A DNA stretch of 64,000 nucleotides from Actinomadura luzonensis (GTDB lineage: Bacteria > Actinomycetota > Actinomycetes > Streptosporangiales > Streptosporangiaceae): NCBI RefSeq assembly GCF_022664455.2, contig NZ_JAKRKC020000001.1, positions 2,361,001 through 2,425,000 on the forward strand. The letters run 5' to 3'. The translations under genes and the position numbers were made by a program. The notes below the pieces were generated by a model. That model saw only the letters and a program-made list of their open reading frames with translations. It was not told the DNA's origin and ran no database searches. Positions 35,079-44,187 of the stretch are shown here, piece by piece (position 1 is the first letter of the stretch; each line of letters starts with the position of its first letter).

Positions 35079-36341
35079 GTGATCGACCTGCGTACCCTTC
35101 GTGAGGACCCCGACCGGCTACGGGCTTCGCAGCGTGCCCGCGGCGAGGACGACTCCGTCGTCGACACGCTGCTCGACCTGGACGAGCGCCGGCGCTCCGC
35201 GCTGACCTCGTTCGAGTCGCTGCGCGCCGAGCAGAAGAGCATGGGCAAGTCGGTCTCCAAGGCGCAGGGCGAGGAGAAGGCCGCGCTGCTCCAGCGCGCC
35301 AAGGACCTCGCGAGCCAGGTCAAGGCCGCCGAGGCGGAGGCGGAGAAGCTCGGCGCCGAGCTCGACGAGCTGATGCAGTCGGTGCCCAACATCGTCGAGG
35401 AGGGCGCGCCCGCCGGCGGCGAGGACGACTACGTCGTGCTGGAGACCCACGGGCAGCCGCGGGTGTTCGACTTCGAGCCGAAGGACCACCTGGAGCTGGG
35501 CGAGGCGCTCGACGCCATCGACATGGAGCGGGGCGCCAAGGTGTCCGGCTCGCGGTTCTTCTTCCTCAAGGGCGTCGGCGCGCGGCTCCAGCTCGGGCTG
35601 CTCAACATGGCGATGCAGCAGGCGATCGAGGCCGGCTTCACCCCCATGATCACGCCCGTGCTGGTCAAGCCCGAGACCATGCAGGGCACCGGCTTCCACG
35701 TGGCCCACGACAAGGAGATCTACCGGCTGCCCGAGGACGACCTCTACCTCGTCGGCACCTCCGAGGTCGCGCTGGCCGGCTACCACGCCCAGGAGATCCT
35801 CGACGCCGGCGCGCTGCCGCTGCGCTACGCGGGCTGGTCGTCGTGCTTCCGGCGCGAGGCCGGCTCGTACGGCAAGGACACCCGCGGCATCATCCGCGTC
35901 CACCAGTTCGACAAGGTCGAGATGTTCTCGTACGTGCGGCCCGAGGAGGCCCACGAGGAGCATCAGCGGCTGCTCGCCTGGGAGAAGGAGATGCTGGCCA
36001 GGATCGAGGTGCCCTACCGGGTGATCGACACCGCGGCGGGCGACCTCGGCATGTCGGCGGCCCGCAAGTTCGACTGCGAGGCGTGGATCCCCACCCAGGG
36101 CCGCTACCGCGAGCTGACCTCGACCTCCAACTGCACCGAGTTCCAGGCGCGCAGGCTCGCCGTCCGCTACCGCGACCAGGACGGCAAGCCGCGACACCTG
36201 GCCACGCTCAACGGCACGCTCGCCACGACCCGGTGGATCGTGGCGATCCTGGAGAACCACCAGCAGGCCGACGGCTCGGTGGTGGTTCCCGAGGCGCTGC
36301 GCCCCTACGTGGGCCTGGACGTCCTCACGCCCGCCAGGTGA
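35079..36341 (+). CDS. serS: Seryl-tRNA synthetase
   Basis: Class II synthetase, 420 aa. The N-terminal long antiparallel coiled coil (about 30-105, ending [14 protein letters not shown]) binds the tRNA variable arm. The catalytic core has [13 protein letters not shown], motif 2 [33 protein letters not shown] and motif 3 [20 protein letters not shown] start ([14 protein letters not shown]). No T-box or other leader fits in the 51 bp upstream. Its end overlaps the convergent membrane protein by 17 bp. Confidence 0.97.
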   Translation: MIDLRTLREDPDRLRASQRARGEDDSVVDTLLDLDERRRSALTSFESLRAEQKSMGKSVSKAQGEEKAALLQRAKDLASQVKAAEAEAEKLGAELDELMQSVPNIVEEGAPAGGEDDYVVLETHGQPRVFDFEPKDHLELGEALDAIDMERGAKVSGSRFFFLKGVGARLQLGLLNMAMQQAIEAGFTPMITPVLVKPETMQGTGFHVAHDKEIYRLPEDDLYLVGTSEVALAGYHAQEILDAGALPLRYAGWSSCFRREAGSYGKDTRGIIRVHQFDKVEMFSYVRPEEAHEEHQRLLAWEKEMLARIEVPYRVIDTAAGDLGMSAARKFDCEAWIPTQGRYRELTSTSNCTEFQARRLAVRYRDQDGKPRHLATLNGTLATTRWIVAILENHQQADGSVVVPEALRPYVGLDVLTPAR

Positions 36342-37791
36342 CCCCGGGGTCCGCCCGCCCGTCGGCGGGCGGGCCCGCGGCGGCGGCGTCCCTCCTGATC
36401 AGGATCACGTCCACGGCCAGGACGAGCGCCGTCAGCAGGGCGGCCACCGCGACGGCCGTCCAGTATGTCGCGAAGGCGCCGCCCGCCCAGCCCTCGAAGG
36501 GCGTGTAGACGGCCAGGTAGACCAGCGGCGCGCTCAGCACGCCCACGGCGACGGGCGCGGGGCGCGCCCGCCCGGCGAAGAGCAGCGCGACGCACACGCT
36601 GAGGCCCGCCGGGATCATGAGCACCGCGAGCAGCCTGAGCAGCGTCAGGAGGCCGTCCACGGCGGCCAGCGCGTCCGTGACGGCCGGGTCGTCGGAGAAG
36701 GCGACCACCGGCACGCTCAGGCAGGTCGCCGCCGCGAAGCCCAGGTAGGCGCGGTGGTAGCGGCGCAGCCCGGCCCCGGCGGCGCCGAACAGCACGCAGC
36801 CGGCCAGGAAGATCGCGGCGGTGAGCTCGGAGCCGAGGTCCAGCGGGGGCGCCTGCTCGCCGGGCCAGCCGAGCCGCCGCCAGGAGCCGTGCTCGTCGCG
36901 CAGCAGGATGCCGTCGAGGCCGTTGGCGACGACGATCACGTGCCCGCCGCGCCAGGCCTGCACGGCGAGGCCGCTGGAGGCGAGCGGCCGGTCGCCGAAC
37001 TGCCGCGACAGGCGGTCGCGGTCGTCGGCGGACGGCGACCACGCGGGGCCCCACGTCCTGCTGCCGTCGTCGGACTGCTCGACCGCGAGCCGGCCGGGCG
37101 TGACGCGGTAGCAGCGGGTCGCCTGGTAGGGCACGCACATCGCCGAGCGGGCCCGGCCGGCGTCGTCGGAGGAGCCCGTCCTGGTCCAGGTGGCGCCCCG
37201 GTCCGTCGTCTCCCACGCGTACGAGGCGTCGGTGCGCACGACGACGCGCTCGCCGCGGACCTCGACGGAGACGGCCGCGGGCGGGCCGGGGGCGGCCGAG
37301 GTGGCGGTGACCGCGAGGACGGCCAGCGGCATGGTCAGCAGGACCCGGGCGCGGGCGGTGGAGGGGGCGGTGGAGGGGGCGGCGAGGCTGCGGCGGCGGA
37401 CCCACCAGGCGAGGGCGAGCGCCGGCAGTGCCAGGAGGTCCGTGGGATCGTCCAGGACGCGCGAAGGCCCCGCCATGAAGGTCCAGACATGGGAGGCGGC
37501 CTCAGCGCCCGTCTCCGTCGTTTTCACGAGCGCGAAGAGGATGCCGGTGACCGCTGTGGCGGCCAGGTCGGCGCGGCGCAGGAAGACCAGGGCCAGCAGC
37601 GGGGGCGCGACGAGGAGCCCGGCCACGTCGCTGAGCTTGCCCGTCACGAACCCGGGCCAGACCTGCTTGAGCAGGTGGTCGTTGACCAAGAGCACGATCA
37701 CCCCGGCAACGGTCACGGGATGACATAACCACGCGTACCTCATGTAGAGGTCGATGACGGGGGGAGCCGGGGGGTTCGGCGGGCGGGCCAC
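36325..37791 (-). CDS. Membrane protein with BNR-like extracytoplasmic segment
   Basis: 488 aa. Four N-terminal hydrophobic segments are followed by an extracytoplasmic region (about 180-300) containing two sialidase-like Asp boxes, TTDRGATW and SDDGSRTW, and then five TM helices. Asp boxes typify beta-propeller blades, but only a fragment of a propeller would fit here. No known function. GTG 37791 gives the listed length; ATG 37743 (MRYAWLCHP) is equally possible and has no better Shine-Dalgarno. Confidence 0.7.
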   Translation of the reverse strand: MARPPNPPAPPVIDLYMRYAWLCHPVTVAGVIVLLVNDHLLKQVWPGFVTGKLSDVAGLLVAPPLLALVFLRRADLAATAVTGILFALVKTTETGAEAASHVWTFMAGPSRVLDDPTDLLALPALALAWWVRRRSLAAPSTAPSTARARVLLTMPLAVLAVTATSAAPGPPAAVSVEVRGERVVVRTDASYAWETTDRGATWTRTGSSDDAGRARSAMCVPYQATRCYRVTPGRLAVEQSDDGSRTWGPAWSPSADDRDRLSRQFGDRPLASSGLAVQAWRGGHVIVVANGLDGILLRDEHGSWRRLGWPGEQAPPLDLGSELTAAIFLAGCVLFGAAGAGLRRYHRAYLGFAAATCLSVPVVAFSDDPAVTDALAAVDGLLTLLRLLAVLMIPAGLSVCVALLFAGRARPAPVAVGVLSAPLVYLAVYTPFEGWAGGAFATYWTAVAVAALLTALVLAVDVILIRRDAAAAGPPADGRADPGVTWRA

Positions 37792-37813
37792 CCGTGACCA
37801 ACCCGGTACATGC

Positions 37814-37850
37814 GAGAGCCGGAGCCCGCTGGAGGCGGACCCCGGCTCTC
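37814..37850. terminator. Hairpin downstream of the cold-shock gene
   Basis: Inverted repeat GAGAGCCGG/CCGGCTCTC with a 19-nt interior, 18 bp past the cspA stop. There is no U-run on either side, so it is a GC-type hairpin terminator or an mRNA 3' stabiliser. Confidence 0.6.
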
Positions 37851-37868
37851 TACTTGCTAACTGTCAGG

Positions 37869-38072
37869 TCAAATGGCGCGGACCTGGGAGGCCTGCGGCC
37901 CCTTCTGGCCCTGCGTGATCTCGAACTCGACCCGCTGGCCGTCTTCAAGGCTGCGGTAGCCACTGCCGACGATCTCGGAGAAGTGCACGAACACGTCCGG
38001 CGCACCGCCGTCCGGGGCGATGAAGCCGAAGCCCTTCTCGGCGTTGAACCACTTGACGGTTCCCTGAGCCAT
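37869..38072 (-). CDS. Cold-shock protein (CspA family)
   Basis: 67 aa single CSD protein binding single-stranded nucleic acid. RNP1 KGFGFI and RNP2 VFVHF are intact, with the start [14 protein letters not shown]. Chaperone for mRNA structure. The 223 bp between this start and the divergent HAD gene leave room for a long 5' leader, which is common for csp mRNAs, and part of it is noticeably more A/T-rich than its surroundings. Confidence 0.96.
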   Translation of the reverse strand: MAQGTVKWFNAEKGFGFIAPDGGAPDVFVHFSEIVGSGYRSLEDGQRVEFEITQGQKGPQASQVRAI

Positions 38073-38295
38073 AAAAGCTCTCCCTCAGGATGTGAATCTA
38101 TGGGACCCACACCTCGTGGGTCCCGGTGTGTCGTACAGCAAGCACCCGGGGTGGCTCAGACAAAGTCATGCTGGTTTTCACTACGGGATCAGCTAATACA
38201 ACGCCATCACATCTAACACCATTCTGGCGCGTCGGTGTTCCCGTCCCATCGAAGATTTCTGTCAGGAGGCATCACCGGGCAAACTGGAACCTGTT

Positions 38296-39093
38296 ATGCA
38301 CAGCCATCCCGCACCCCGTCTTGTGGCCACCGACCTGGACGGGACCGCCCTGCACCGCGACGGAACCGTGTCTCCCCGGACCGTCGCCGCCTTCGCCCGC
38401 GTCGAGGAATCCGGCGCCACGCTCGTGTTCGTGACCGGCCGGCCGCCCCGCTGGATGGGGGGTGTGGCGAGTGCGGTACGTCACCGGGGGCTCGCGATCT
38501 GTGCGAATGGCGCCCTGATCTACGATCTGCATACCGAGCGGATAGTGGAATCTCACCTGATCGCCGTGGACGTCCTGGAGGAAGTCGTCGCTCAGCTACG
38601 AGCGAACGTGTCCGATCTCGTATTTTCGGTCGAGTATGAAGCCGGTTTTGCGCATGAGTCCGATTTCCTGCTGGGCGGCCTGGACCGCCGGGCCGGAGCC
38701 GCGCCCCGCGCCGACTCGGTGACCGCCCGCCCCTGCGCCAAGCTGCTCGCCCTGCACCCCCGCATGGGCGCGGACGAGCTGCACGCCCTCGTGCACGACC
38801 TGGTCGGCCACCTGGTGACCGCCACCCACTCCAGCAGCCGCGGGCTCATCGAGATGAGCGCCCAGGGTGTGACGAAGGCCACAGCCCTCGCGGCGCTCGC
38901 CAAGGAGCAGGGCATCGACGCGGCCGAGGTCGTGGCGTTCGGGGACATGCCGAACGACCTGCCCATGCTGAGCTGGGCAGGCACGTCGTACGCCGTCGCC
39001 AACGCGCACCCCGACGTGCTGGCGGCGGTCGATCACGTGACCGCGGCCAACGACGAGGACGGTGTCGCGCAGGTGCTGGAGAAGCTCTTTTAG
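38296..39093 (+). CDS. HAD-superfamily Cof-type phosphatase
   Basis: 265 aa haloacid-dehalogenase hydrolase, class IIB. Motif I is DLDGTAL (nucleophile Asp), motif II VFVTGRPP, and motif III/IV the Lys in GVTKATAL followed by GDMPNDLPML. The cap domain lies between motifs II and III. Likely sugar-phosphate or phosphoglycolate-type substrate; not determinable from sequence. ATG start. Ends 9 bp from the convergent bpa gene. Confidence 0.92.
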   Translation: MHSHPAPRLVATDLDGTALHRDGTVSPRTVAAFARVEESGATLVFVTGRPPRWMGGVASAVRHRGLAICANGALIYDLHTERIVESHLIAVDVLEEVVAQLRANVSDLVFSVEYEAGFAHESDFLLGGLDRRAGAAPRADSVTARPCAKLLALHPRMGADELHALVHDLVGHLVTATHSSSRGLIEMSAQGVTKATALAALAKEQGIDAAEVVAFGDMPNDLPMLSWAGTSYAVANAHPDVLAAVDHVTAANDEDGVAQVLEKLF

Positions 39094-39102
39094 CCGCTCC
39101 CC

Positions 39103-39627
39103 CTACAGGTAGGGCCCGGAACCGCCGTGCGGCCGGCCGGACTCGTCCAGGTTGGCCTGCGGAACGCCGGGCAGCGCCCTGCGCATCTGCTCCAGCTGCG
39201 CCCGGGCGGCCATCTGCTGGGCGAACAGCGTGGTCTGGATGCCGTGGAAGAGCCCTTCGAGCCAGCCGACGAGCTGGGCGTGCGCGATGCGCAGCTCGGC
39301 CTCGCTCGGCGGCGTGCCGTTCTCGTCGGTGAACGGCAGGGACAGCCGCTCCAGCTCGTCCACCAGCTCCGGCGCCAGGCCGTCCTCAAGCTCCTTGATC
39401 GAGGAGGCGTGGATGTCCTTCAGCCGCTTGCGGCTGGCCTCGTCGAGGGGAGCCGCCCGGACCTCCTCCAGGAGCTGCCTGATCATGCTGCCGATCCGCA
39501 TCACCTTCGCGGGCTGCTCGACCAGCTGCGTGACCGAGCGGTCCTCTTCGCCGCTATCGCCCTGACCTCCCTGGAAGTCGGGGCCCACCACCACGATGTG
39601 GGGGGTGTTGTTGTCCTCAGCATTCAT
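39103..39627 (-). CDS. bpa: Bacterial proteasome activator Bpa
   Basis: 174 aa DUF2587 protein, the ATP-independent ring activator of the actinobacterial 20S proteasome. The helical core shows KVMRIGSMIRQLLEEV, IHASSIKELEDGLAPELVDEL and AELRIAHAQLVGWLEGLFHGI. The C-terminal end is GPYL, matching the position of the GQYL motif that docks into proteasome pockets, with Pro instead of Gln. ATG 39627 is used; a GTG overlapping the preceding oxidoreductase stop (GTGA) gives three more residues. The proteasome genes themselves are outside the window. Confidence 0.93.
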   Translation of the reverse strand: MNAEDNNTPHIVVVGPDFQGGQGDSGEEDRSVTQLVEQPAKVMRIGSMIRQLLEEVRAAPLDEASRKRLKDIHASSIKELEDGLAPELVDELERLSLPFTDENGTPPSEAELRIAHAQLVGWLEGLFHGIQTTLFAQQMAARAQLEQMRRALPGVPQANLDESGRPHGGSGPYL

Positions 39628-39632
39628 AACAC

Positions 39633-40589
39633 TCACCGTACTAGCAGGATCTTGCCGACGTGCTCGCCCGAATCCAACATACGGTGCGCCTCGGCGGCCT
39701 CCGCCATGGGCACCTCCGCGTACACGACGGGACGCACCGCGCCCGCCGACACCAGCGGCCACACGTTGTCGACCACGCTCCGCACGATGACGCCCTTCTC
39801 GTCCACCGGGCGCGCCCGCAGGGTGGTGGCGTGGACGGAGGCGCGCTTGGCAATCAGCGCGCCGAGGTCGATCTCGGCCTTGGCGCCGCCCTGCAGCGCG
39901 ATGATCACCAGCCGGCCGCCGGTGCGCAGCGCCTTGATGTTGCCCGCGAGGTACTTGGCGCCGATGATGTCGAGGATGACGTCGGCCTGGACGTGCTCCG
40001 AGAAGTCCTGCTCGCGGTAGTTGACCACCTCGTCGGCGCCGAGCCGCCGCACCTGCTCGGCCTTCTCCTCCGTGCCGACGGTCGCGACCACGTGCGAGCC
40101 GAGCGCCTTGGCGAGCTGCACGGCGAACGTGCCGATGCCGCTCGCCCCGCCGTGCACCAGCAGCGTCTCGCCGCGGCGCAGCCGGCCCAGCATGAAGACG
40201 TTGGACCACACCGTGCAGGCGACCTCGGGCAGCCCCGCGGCCTCCTTCAGCGGGACGCCCACGGGCGCGGGCATGACCTGCTGCCAGGGCACGGCTACGC
40301 GCTCGGCGTAACCCCCGCCGCCGAGCAGCGCGCACACCTCGTCGCCCGGCTTGAACTGCTCGACGTCCGCCCCGACCTCGGCCACCACCCCCGAGACCTC
40401 CAGCCCCGGGTACGGCGGCGCGCCGGGCGGCGGATCGTAGTTGCCGTTGCGCTGCAGCACGTCGGCGCGGTTGAGCGCCGAGGCGGTGACGTCGATGAGC
40501 ACGTCGCCGCGCTCCACCCACGGGTCGGGCACCTCGTGCCACTCCAGCACCTCGGGGCCGCCCGGCCTGGTGATCTCAATGGCTCGCAT
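39633..40589 (-). CDS. NAD(P)H quinone oxidoreductase (zeta-crystallin/Qor family MDR)
   Basis: 318 aa zinc-free medium-chain dehydrogenase/reductase. N-terminal GroES-like domain (MRAIEITRPGGPEVLEW, ALNRADVLQR, YPGLEVSGVV) and Rossmann domain with LLVHGGASGIGTFAVQLAKALG binding NADPH. No catalytic zinc ligands are seen, as in the PIG3/QOR class. ATG 40589 gives the family-typical start; a much longer reading upstream is antisense to the MinD-like gene and is rejected. Nearly contiguous with bpa, so the two are probably co-transcribed. Confidence 0.9.
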   Translation of the reverse strand: MRAIEITRPGGPEVLEWHEVPDPWVERGDVLIDVTASALNRADVLQRNGNYDPPPGAPPYPGLEVSGVVAEVGADVEQFKPGDEVCALLGGGGYAERVAVPWQQVMPAPVGVPLKEAAGLPEVACTVWSNVFMLGRLRRGETLLVHGGASGIGTFAVQLAKALGSHVVATVGTEEKAEQVRRLGADEVVNYREQDFSEHVQADVILDIIGAKYLAGNIKALRTGGRLVIIALQGGAKAEIDLGALIAKRASVHATTLRARPVDEKGVIVRSVVDNVWPLVSAGAVRPVVYAEVPMAEAAEAHRMLDSGEHVGKILLVR

Positions 40590-40703
40590 GCGATCCACGG
40601 TAGCCGGGCAAAGAACTTGTGGGTTGCCGGGCTGCGCGGTGACCGAGGGCGTTAATCTGCAAGGTATTTGCTGCCCCTTTAGACCCACCCGAGGGGGAAC
40701 ACG

Positions 40704-42881
40704 GTGGCAAGACACGATCGAGAGGAATCTCTCGAGGAACAGTTGGCCTGGCTCGACGCGATCAAGGAGACCGACGAGGCCCCGGTCTCCGTCGGGGCCT
40801 CCGCCGCGGCGGCCGACGAGCCGGTCTCGCCATACCCCCAGGACCCGTGGTCGCTGGTCCCCGCCCAGCCTGAGGCGCCTGCGCCCACGTTGTTCCGCGC
40901 GGCCGCCGACGCGGTGTCGGCCCCCGACGCCGTGACCAGTGACCCCGTGACCGGTGACGCCGTGACCCGTGAGGCCGACGCCGGGTGGCTCGGCGAGGCC
41001 GCCACGACGGACATCACGCGGGAGGCGCTGCGGGAGCTCCACCGCGACGAGCCGCCGGCGCCCGTCGCCGAGGACCCGTTCCACGCGCCGCTCAAGCCGC
41101 TGCCGCGGCCCGACGACACCGACTCCTACGGCCTGTCGTTCACGTCGCCGCCCGCCGAGCCGGCCGGCACCGCGGAGACCGCCAAGGCCGGAACGGCCGC
41201 CGAGACTCCCGAACCGACTCCCGAACCGGACGAGCGCGCCGACGCCACCTGGCCGCCGGCCGAGTGGTCGCGTCCGGCGGAGCTGGGGGGCTGGCGGCGC
41301 GGCACGTACGAGGAGCCGGCGCCCGCCGAGGCGCCCGAGGCGGAGGAGGAGCCCGAGCCGTGGGCCGCCACCCAGCCGGGCAACGAGCGCCCGAGCTGGC
41401 CCGAGCTCCACCTCGACCTGCCCGGCCGCTCCGGCGACGAGCCCGCCCCGCAGCCGCCCGCACCGTCCAGCCCGCAGTCCGGCCCCCAGCCTGGCCCCCA
41501 CTCCGGCCCGCAGTCCGGCCCGCAGTCCGGCCCGCAGCCGGGCGCGCCGTCAGCTCCGCACGCGAGCCCGGAGCCCCCGCTTGAGGCCGACCGGCACCGC
41601 GCCGGGCTGCCCGAGAGGTCCGGCGAGTCCGCGACGTCCTCGGCGTTCTCGACATCCGCGACGTCTTCGGCGTCCTCGGCGTCCGAGCCGGCCGTCACGT
41701 CCGATCTGTCCCGCCGCCCGGAGCCGGCCCAGGAGAGCGACCCGTTCCCCAGGTCCGAGCCCGCCGCCTTCGGCCAGGAGCCGGCCAAGCCCGAGCCGCC
41801 GAGGGCGGAGCGCCGGCCGGACCGCCCGCAGTGGACCGAGCAGCAGGAGTGGCGCCCGGCGGAACGTGACATCCCGCCGATCGCCCGCCGCCGCCCGGCC
41901 CCCGTGCCGGTGTTCACCGCCCCGCCGCGGCCCCCTGTCGCCGGCCGGCCGACCGCCGACAGTCTCGACCCCGACACCCTGCTGCGCGGCCGGCGCAACG
42001 CCCCGTCCAAGGGCTGGCGCCGCCTGGTCTACAAGGCGTCCGGCGGCTGGATCAAGCCGGGCGAGCCGCCGGAGGTGCGCCGCCGCCGCGAGCTGATGAA
42101 CCGCGCCCGCACCCCGGTCACGACCGGCCACCACCGGGTGGCCGTGCTGAGCCTGAAGGGCGGCGTGGGCAAGACCACGACCACCGTCGGCCTCGGCGCC
42201 ACGCTGGCCCAGGTGCGCGGCGACCGCGTCATCGCCGTCGACGCCAACCCCGACCGGGGCACGCTGTCCGACAAGCTGGTGCTGGAGACCTCCGCCACCG
42301 TCCGCGACCTGCTCAACGAGCGCGACCAGGTCAAGCGGTACGTCGACATCAGGGCGTTCACCTCGCAGGCCCCGTCCCGGCTGGAGGTGCTGGCCTCCGA
42401 CCGCGACCCGTCGGTGTCGGAGGCGTTCAGCGGCGCCGACTACCAGGCGGTCTCGCAGGTGCTGGAGAGCTTCTACTCCATCTGCATCACCGACTGCGGC
42501 ACCGGCCTGCTGCACTCCGCGATGGGCGGCGTGCTCGGGCTGGCCGACCAGATCGTGCTGGTCAGCTCCCCGTCGGTGGACGGCGCGAGGGCCGCCTCGG
42601 CGACGCTCGACTGGCTGGAGGCCCACCACTACGGCGACCTGGTGAAGAACGCGACCGTGGTGCTGTGCAGCGTCCGGCCGCGCTCGAAGTCGGCGGTGGA
42701 CATCGGCAAGCTGGAGGCCCACTTCGCGGCCCGCTGCCGGGCCGTGGTGCGGGTGCCCTACGACCCGCACCTGGAGGAGGGCGCGGAGATCGACCTGGAC
42801 CGGCTCCAGGACGCCACGCGGGAGGCCTACCTGCAGCTCGCCGCGCACGTGGGCGACGGGTTCGCGAGCCTTCGCGACTGA
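40704..42881 (+). CDS. MinD/ParA-like ATPase with long Pro-rich N-terminus
   Basis: 725 aa. The C-terminal 270 residues form a deviant-Walker P-loop ATPase: SLKGGVGKTTTTVGLGATLA, AVDANPDRGTL, ITDCGTGLLHSAMGG and the late VRVPYDPHLEEGAEIDL. The first 440 residues are acidic, Pro/Ala/Glu-rich and probably disordered, with two in-frame tandem repeats. The layout resembles EspI-like and other MinD-like proteins of actinobacteria that control secretion or localisation, yet no ESX gene is nearby. GTG start preceded by GAGGGGGAA. Ends 1 bp before the convergent tRNA-Ser. Confidence 0.88.
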   Translation: MARHDREESLEEQLAWLDAIKETDEAPVSVGASAAAADEPVSPYPQDPWSLVPAQPEAPAPTLFRAAADAVSAPDAVTSDPVTGDAVTREADAGWLGEAATTDITREALRELHRDEPPAPVAEDPFHAPLKPLPRPDDTDSYGLSFTSPPAEPAGTAETAKAGTAAETPEPTPEPDERADATWPPAEWSRPAELGGWRRGTYEEPAPAEAPEAEEEPEPWAATQPGNERPSWPELHLDLPGRSGDEPAPQPPAPSSPQSGPQPGPHSGPQSGPQSGPQPGAPSAPHASPEPPLEADRHRAGLPERSGESATSSAFSTSATSSASSASEPAVTSDLSRRPEPAQESDPFPRSEPAAFGQEPAKPEPPRAERRPDRPQWTEQQEWRPAERDIPPIARRRPAPVPVFTAPPRPPVAGRPTADSLDPDTLLRGRRNAPSKGWRRLVYKASGGWIKPGEPPEVRRRRELMNRARTPVTTGHHRVAVLSLKGGVGKTTTTVGLGATLAQVRGDRVIAVDANPDRGTLSDKLVLETSATVRDLLNERDQVKRYVDIRAFTSQAPSRLEVLASDRDPSVSEAFSGADYQAVSQVLESFYSICITDCGTGLLHSAMGGVLGLADQIVLVSSPSVDGARAASATLDWLEAHHYGDLVKNATVVLCSVRPRSKSAVDIGKLEAHFAARCRAVVRVPYDPHLEEGAEIDLDRLQDATREAYLQLAAHVGDGFASLRD
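40932..40976 (+). repeat. 15-bp tandem repeat (3 copies) in the MinD-like gene
   Basis: Three copies of GTGACCnGTGAcscC encoding VTSDP-VTGDA-VTREA. It lies in the disordered N-terminus and keeps frame. Confidence 0.85.
41475..41546 (+). repeat. 12-bp tandem repeat (6 copies) in the MinD-like gene
   Basis: Six copies of CAGTCCGGCCCG and variants, encoding QSGP/QPGP/HSGP units. Two adjacent copies (41511-41534) are identical, pointing to recent slippage. In-frame, disordered region. Confidence 0.88.
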
Positions 42882-42882
42882 G

Positions 42883-42969
42883 CGGAGGGTGTGGGATTCG
42901 AACCCACGAGGCCATCGCTGACCTGGCCGCTTTCAAGGCGGCTGCACTCGTCCACTATGCGAACCCTCC
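42883..42969 (-). tRNA. tRNA-Ser (anticodon TGA)
   Basis: Class II cloverleaf of 87 nt. Acceptor GGAGGGT pairs with ACCCTCC, discriminator G. The anticodon stem GCCGC/GCGGC encloses CTTGAAA, giving anticodon UGA (reads UCA). The T-arm is GTGGG-TTCGAAT-CCCAC with a long variable arm typical of Ser. No encoded CCA. Only one base separates it from the MinD-like stop codon on the other strand. Confidence 0.97.
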
Positions 42970-42993
42970 CGTGCGGGAACCACGATAGCGGCT

Positions 42994-43347
42994 GTGGTGC
43001 GGCCGGTGTACGTTCAGGAGGTGGCGGATCTCGACGTCGAGGTGGAGCGCGGCGGCTCTCGCGCGCTCGTGCGCGTGATCGGCGACCTCGACAAGCTCAC
43101 CGCGCCGTTGCTGAAGGAGAGCCTGACGGAGCTCTTCGCCGAAGGCCGGATGGATGTCGTGGTCGACGCGTCCCTGCTGGACTTCTGCGATTCGAGCGGC
43201 TTATGGGCGTTGGTGGAGCATCAGCGCAGGGTGGCGGCGCACGCCGGCTCGCTCAGCCTGGTCGGCGTGCACGGCGTCCTGCAGCGCGTGCTGGAGGTCA
43301 CGGGGCTGAAGGCCGCCTTCGACGGGGTGGCGTTAGCCGAGCTGTGA
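42994..43347 (+). CDS. STAS-domain anti-sigma factor antagonist
   Basis: 117 aa single STAS domain: ALVRVIGDLDKLTAPLLKESL, DVVVDASLLDFCDSSGLWALVEH with the phospho-site Ser in DSS, and VLEVTGLKAAFD at the end. Second RsbV-like protein of the window; no kinase adjacent. GTG start uncertain: several in-frame GTGs lie within the first 10 codons and none has a good Shine-Dalgarno. It ends within the 3' end of the convergent Nudix gene (15-bp overlap). Confidence 0.88.
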   Translation: MVRPVYVQEVADLDVEVERGGSRALVRVIGDLDKLTAPLLKESLTELFAEGRMDVVVDASLLDFCDSSGLWALVEHQRRVAAHAGSLSLVGVHGVLQRVLEVTGLKAAFDGVALAEL

Positions 43348-44175
43348 CAGCAGCCACTTGGGGCCCATGGTCTCGGCGCCCAGCTCGCCCACCCGGTCCC
43401 GCAGCCCCCGGTCGGCGGTGACGACGACCACCCGCTCGCACGTCCTGGCCCGGCGCACGACGTCCACGATCGTGTCGTCGCCGCTCCCCGCGGCGGGCAC
43501 CACCTCGATGCCGGGCACCTCGGGCACGCCCCTGGCCGCCCCTTCCACGACCGCGACCACCCGCGGGAACCACTGCGCCAGCACCGGGTGCCGCAGCCGG
43601 AGCCCGGCCACCTGCTCCAGCAGCCGCGTCGCGGCCCCCGCCCGGTCGCGCCACCAGCCGTGCTCGGCCCGCGCTCCGACGATGTTGGCCACGTCCAGGA
43701 CGATCGTCTCGGGCCGCAGCGCCGCCTGGATCTCGCCCCACGTGGCGGCGAAGCCGGGGTGCAGCTCGCGCTCGGCGATCTCGGGCAGGGCGAGCCAGCG
43801 CAGCTCGGTGCTCTCCCGGTTGGCCGGGGCCGCCGCGAGCCGCTCGCGCGACTCGGCGATCACCGTCTCGAACGCCCATCCGCCGTGGTCGTCGAGGTAG
43901 ACGCCCTGGACGCGCAGGCCGTCGGCGCCGAGCGCGGCCTCCTCGCGGGCCTCGCGGAGGGCCGTGGTGACGGCGTCCTCGTGGCTGTCGCGGGCGCCGC
44001 CGGGCAGCCCCCAGGTGCCGCCGTGGTGGCTCCACCAGACGCGTTTCTGCATGAGCACGTACGGCGTGCCCGCGGGGTCGTGGTGCACCAGGAGAAGCCC
44101 GGACGCGCCGTGCAGACCCCAGTGCCGGTGGCCCTGGGCGCACTCGGTCCAGCCGTCGCCGTCCTTGTCCGCCAT
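43333..44175 (-). CDS. Nudix hydrolase fused to a NYN/PIN-like nuclease domain
   Basis: 280 aa in two parts. Residues 20-145 are a Nudix domain with the Nudix box GGARDSHEDAVTTALREA continuing to REEAA (59-81), which binds Mg2+ and hydrolyses nucleoside-diphosphate derivatives. Residues about 153-280 begin ETIVLDVANIVGARAEHGWW and contain GSGDDTIVDVVRRA and VVVTADRGLRDRV, the spaced acidic residues of NYN/PIN-type RNases. The N-terminus includes an ECAQGHRHWG element. The combination suggests processing or clean-up of modified nucleotides or RNA ends. Fold assignment of the second half is by pattern only. Confidence 0.8.
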   Translation of the reverse strand: MADKDGDGWTECAQGHRHWGLHGASGLLLVHHDPAGTPYVLMQKRVWWSHHGGTWGLPGGARDSHEDAVTTALREAREEAALGADGLRVQGVYLDDHGGWAFETVIAESRERLAAAPANRESTELRWLALPEIAERELHPGFAATWGEIQAALRPETIVLDVANIVGARAEHGWWRDRAGAATRLLEQVAGLRLRHPVLAQWFPRVVAVVEGAARGVPEVPGIEVVPAAGSGDDTIVDVVRRARTCERVVVVTADRGLRDRVGELGAETMGPKWLLSQLG

Positions 44176-44187
44176 GGCGTGATTCTC

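Noticed and set aside
39633..41501. 622-codon minus-strand reading that extends the quinone oxidoreductase N-terminally
   Set aside because: The extra 300 residues are antisense to the MinD-like gene and Gly/Arg-rich; the family start MRAIEITRPGG is at 40589.
41475..41546. CRISPR-like short repeat array
   Set aside because: Units are contiguous 12-bp coding repeats with no spacers, and no cas genes are near.
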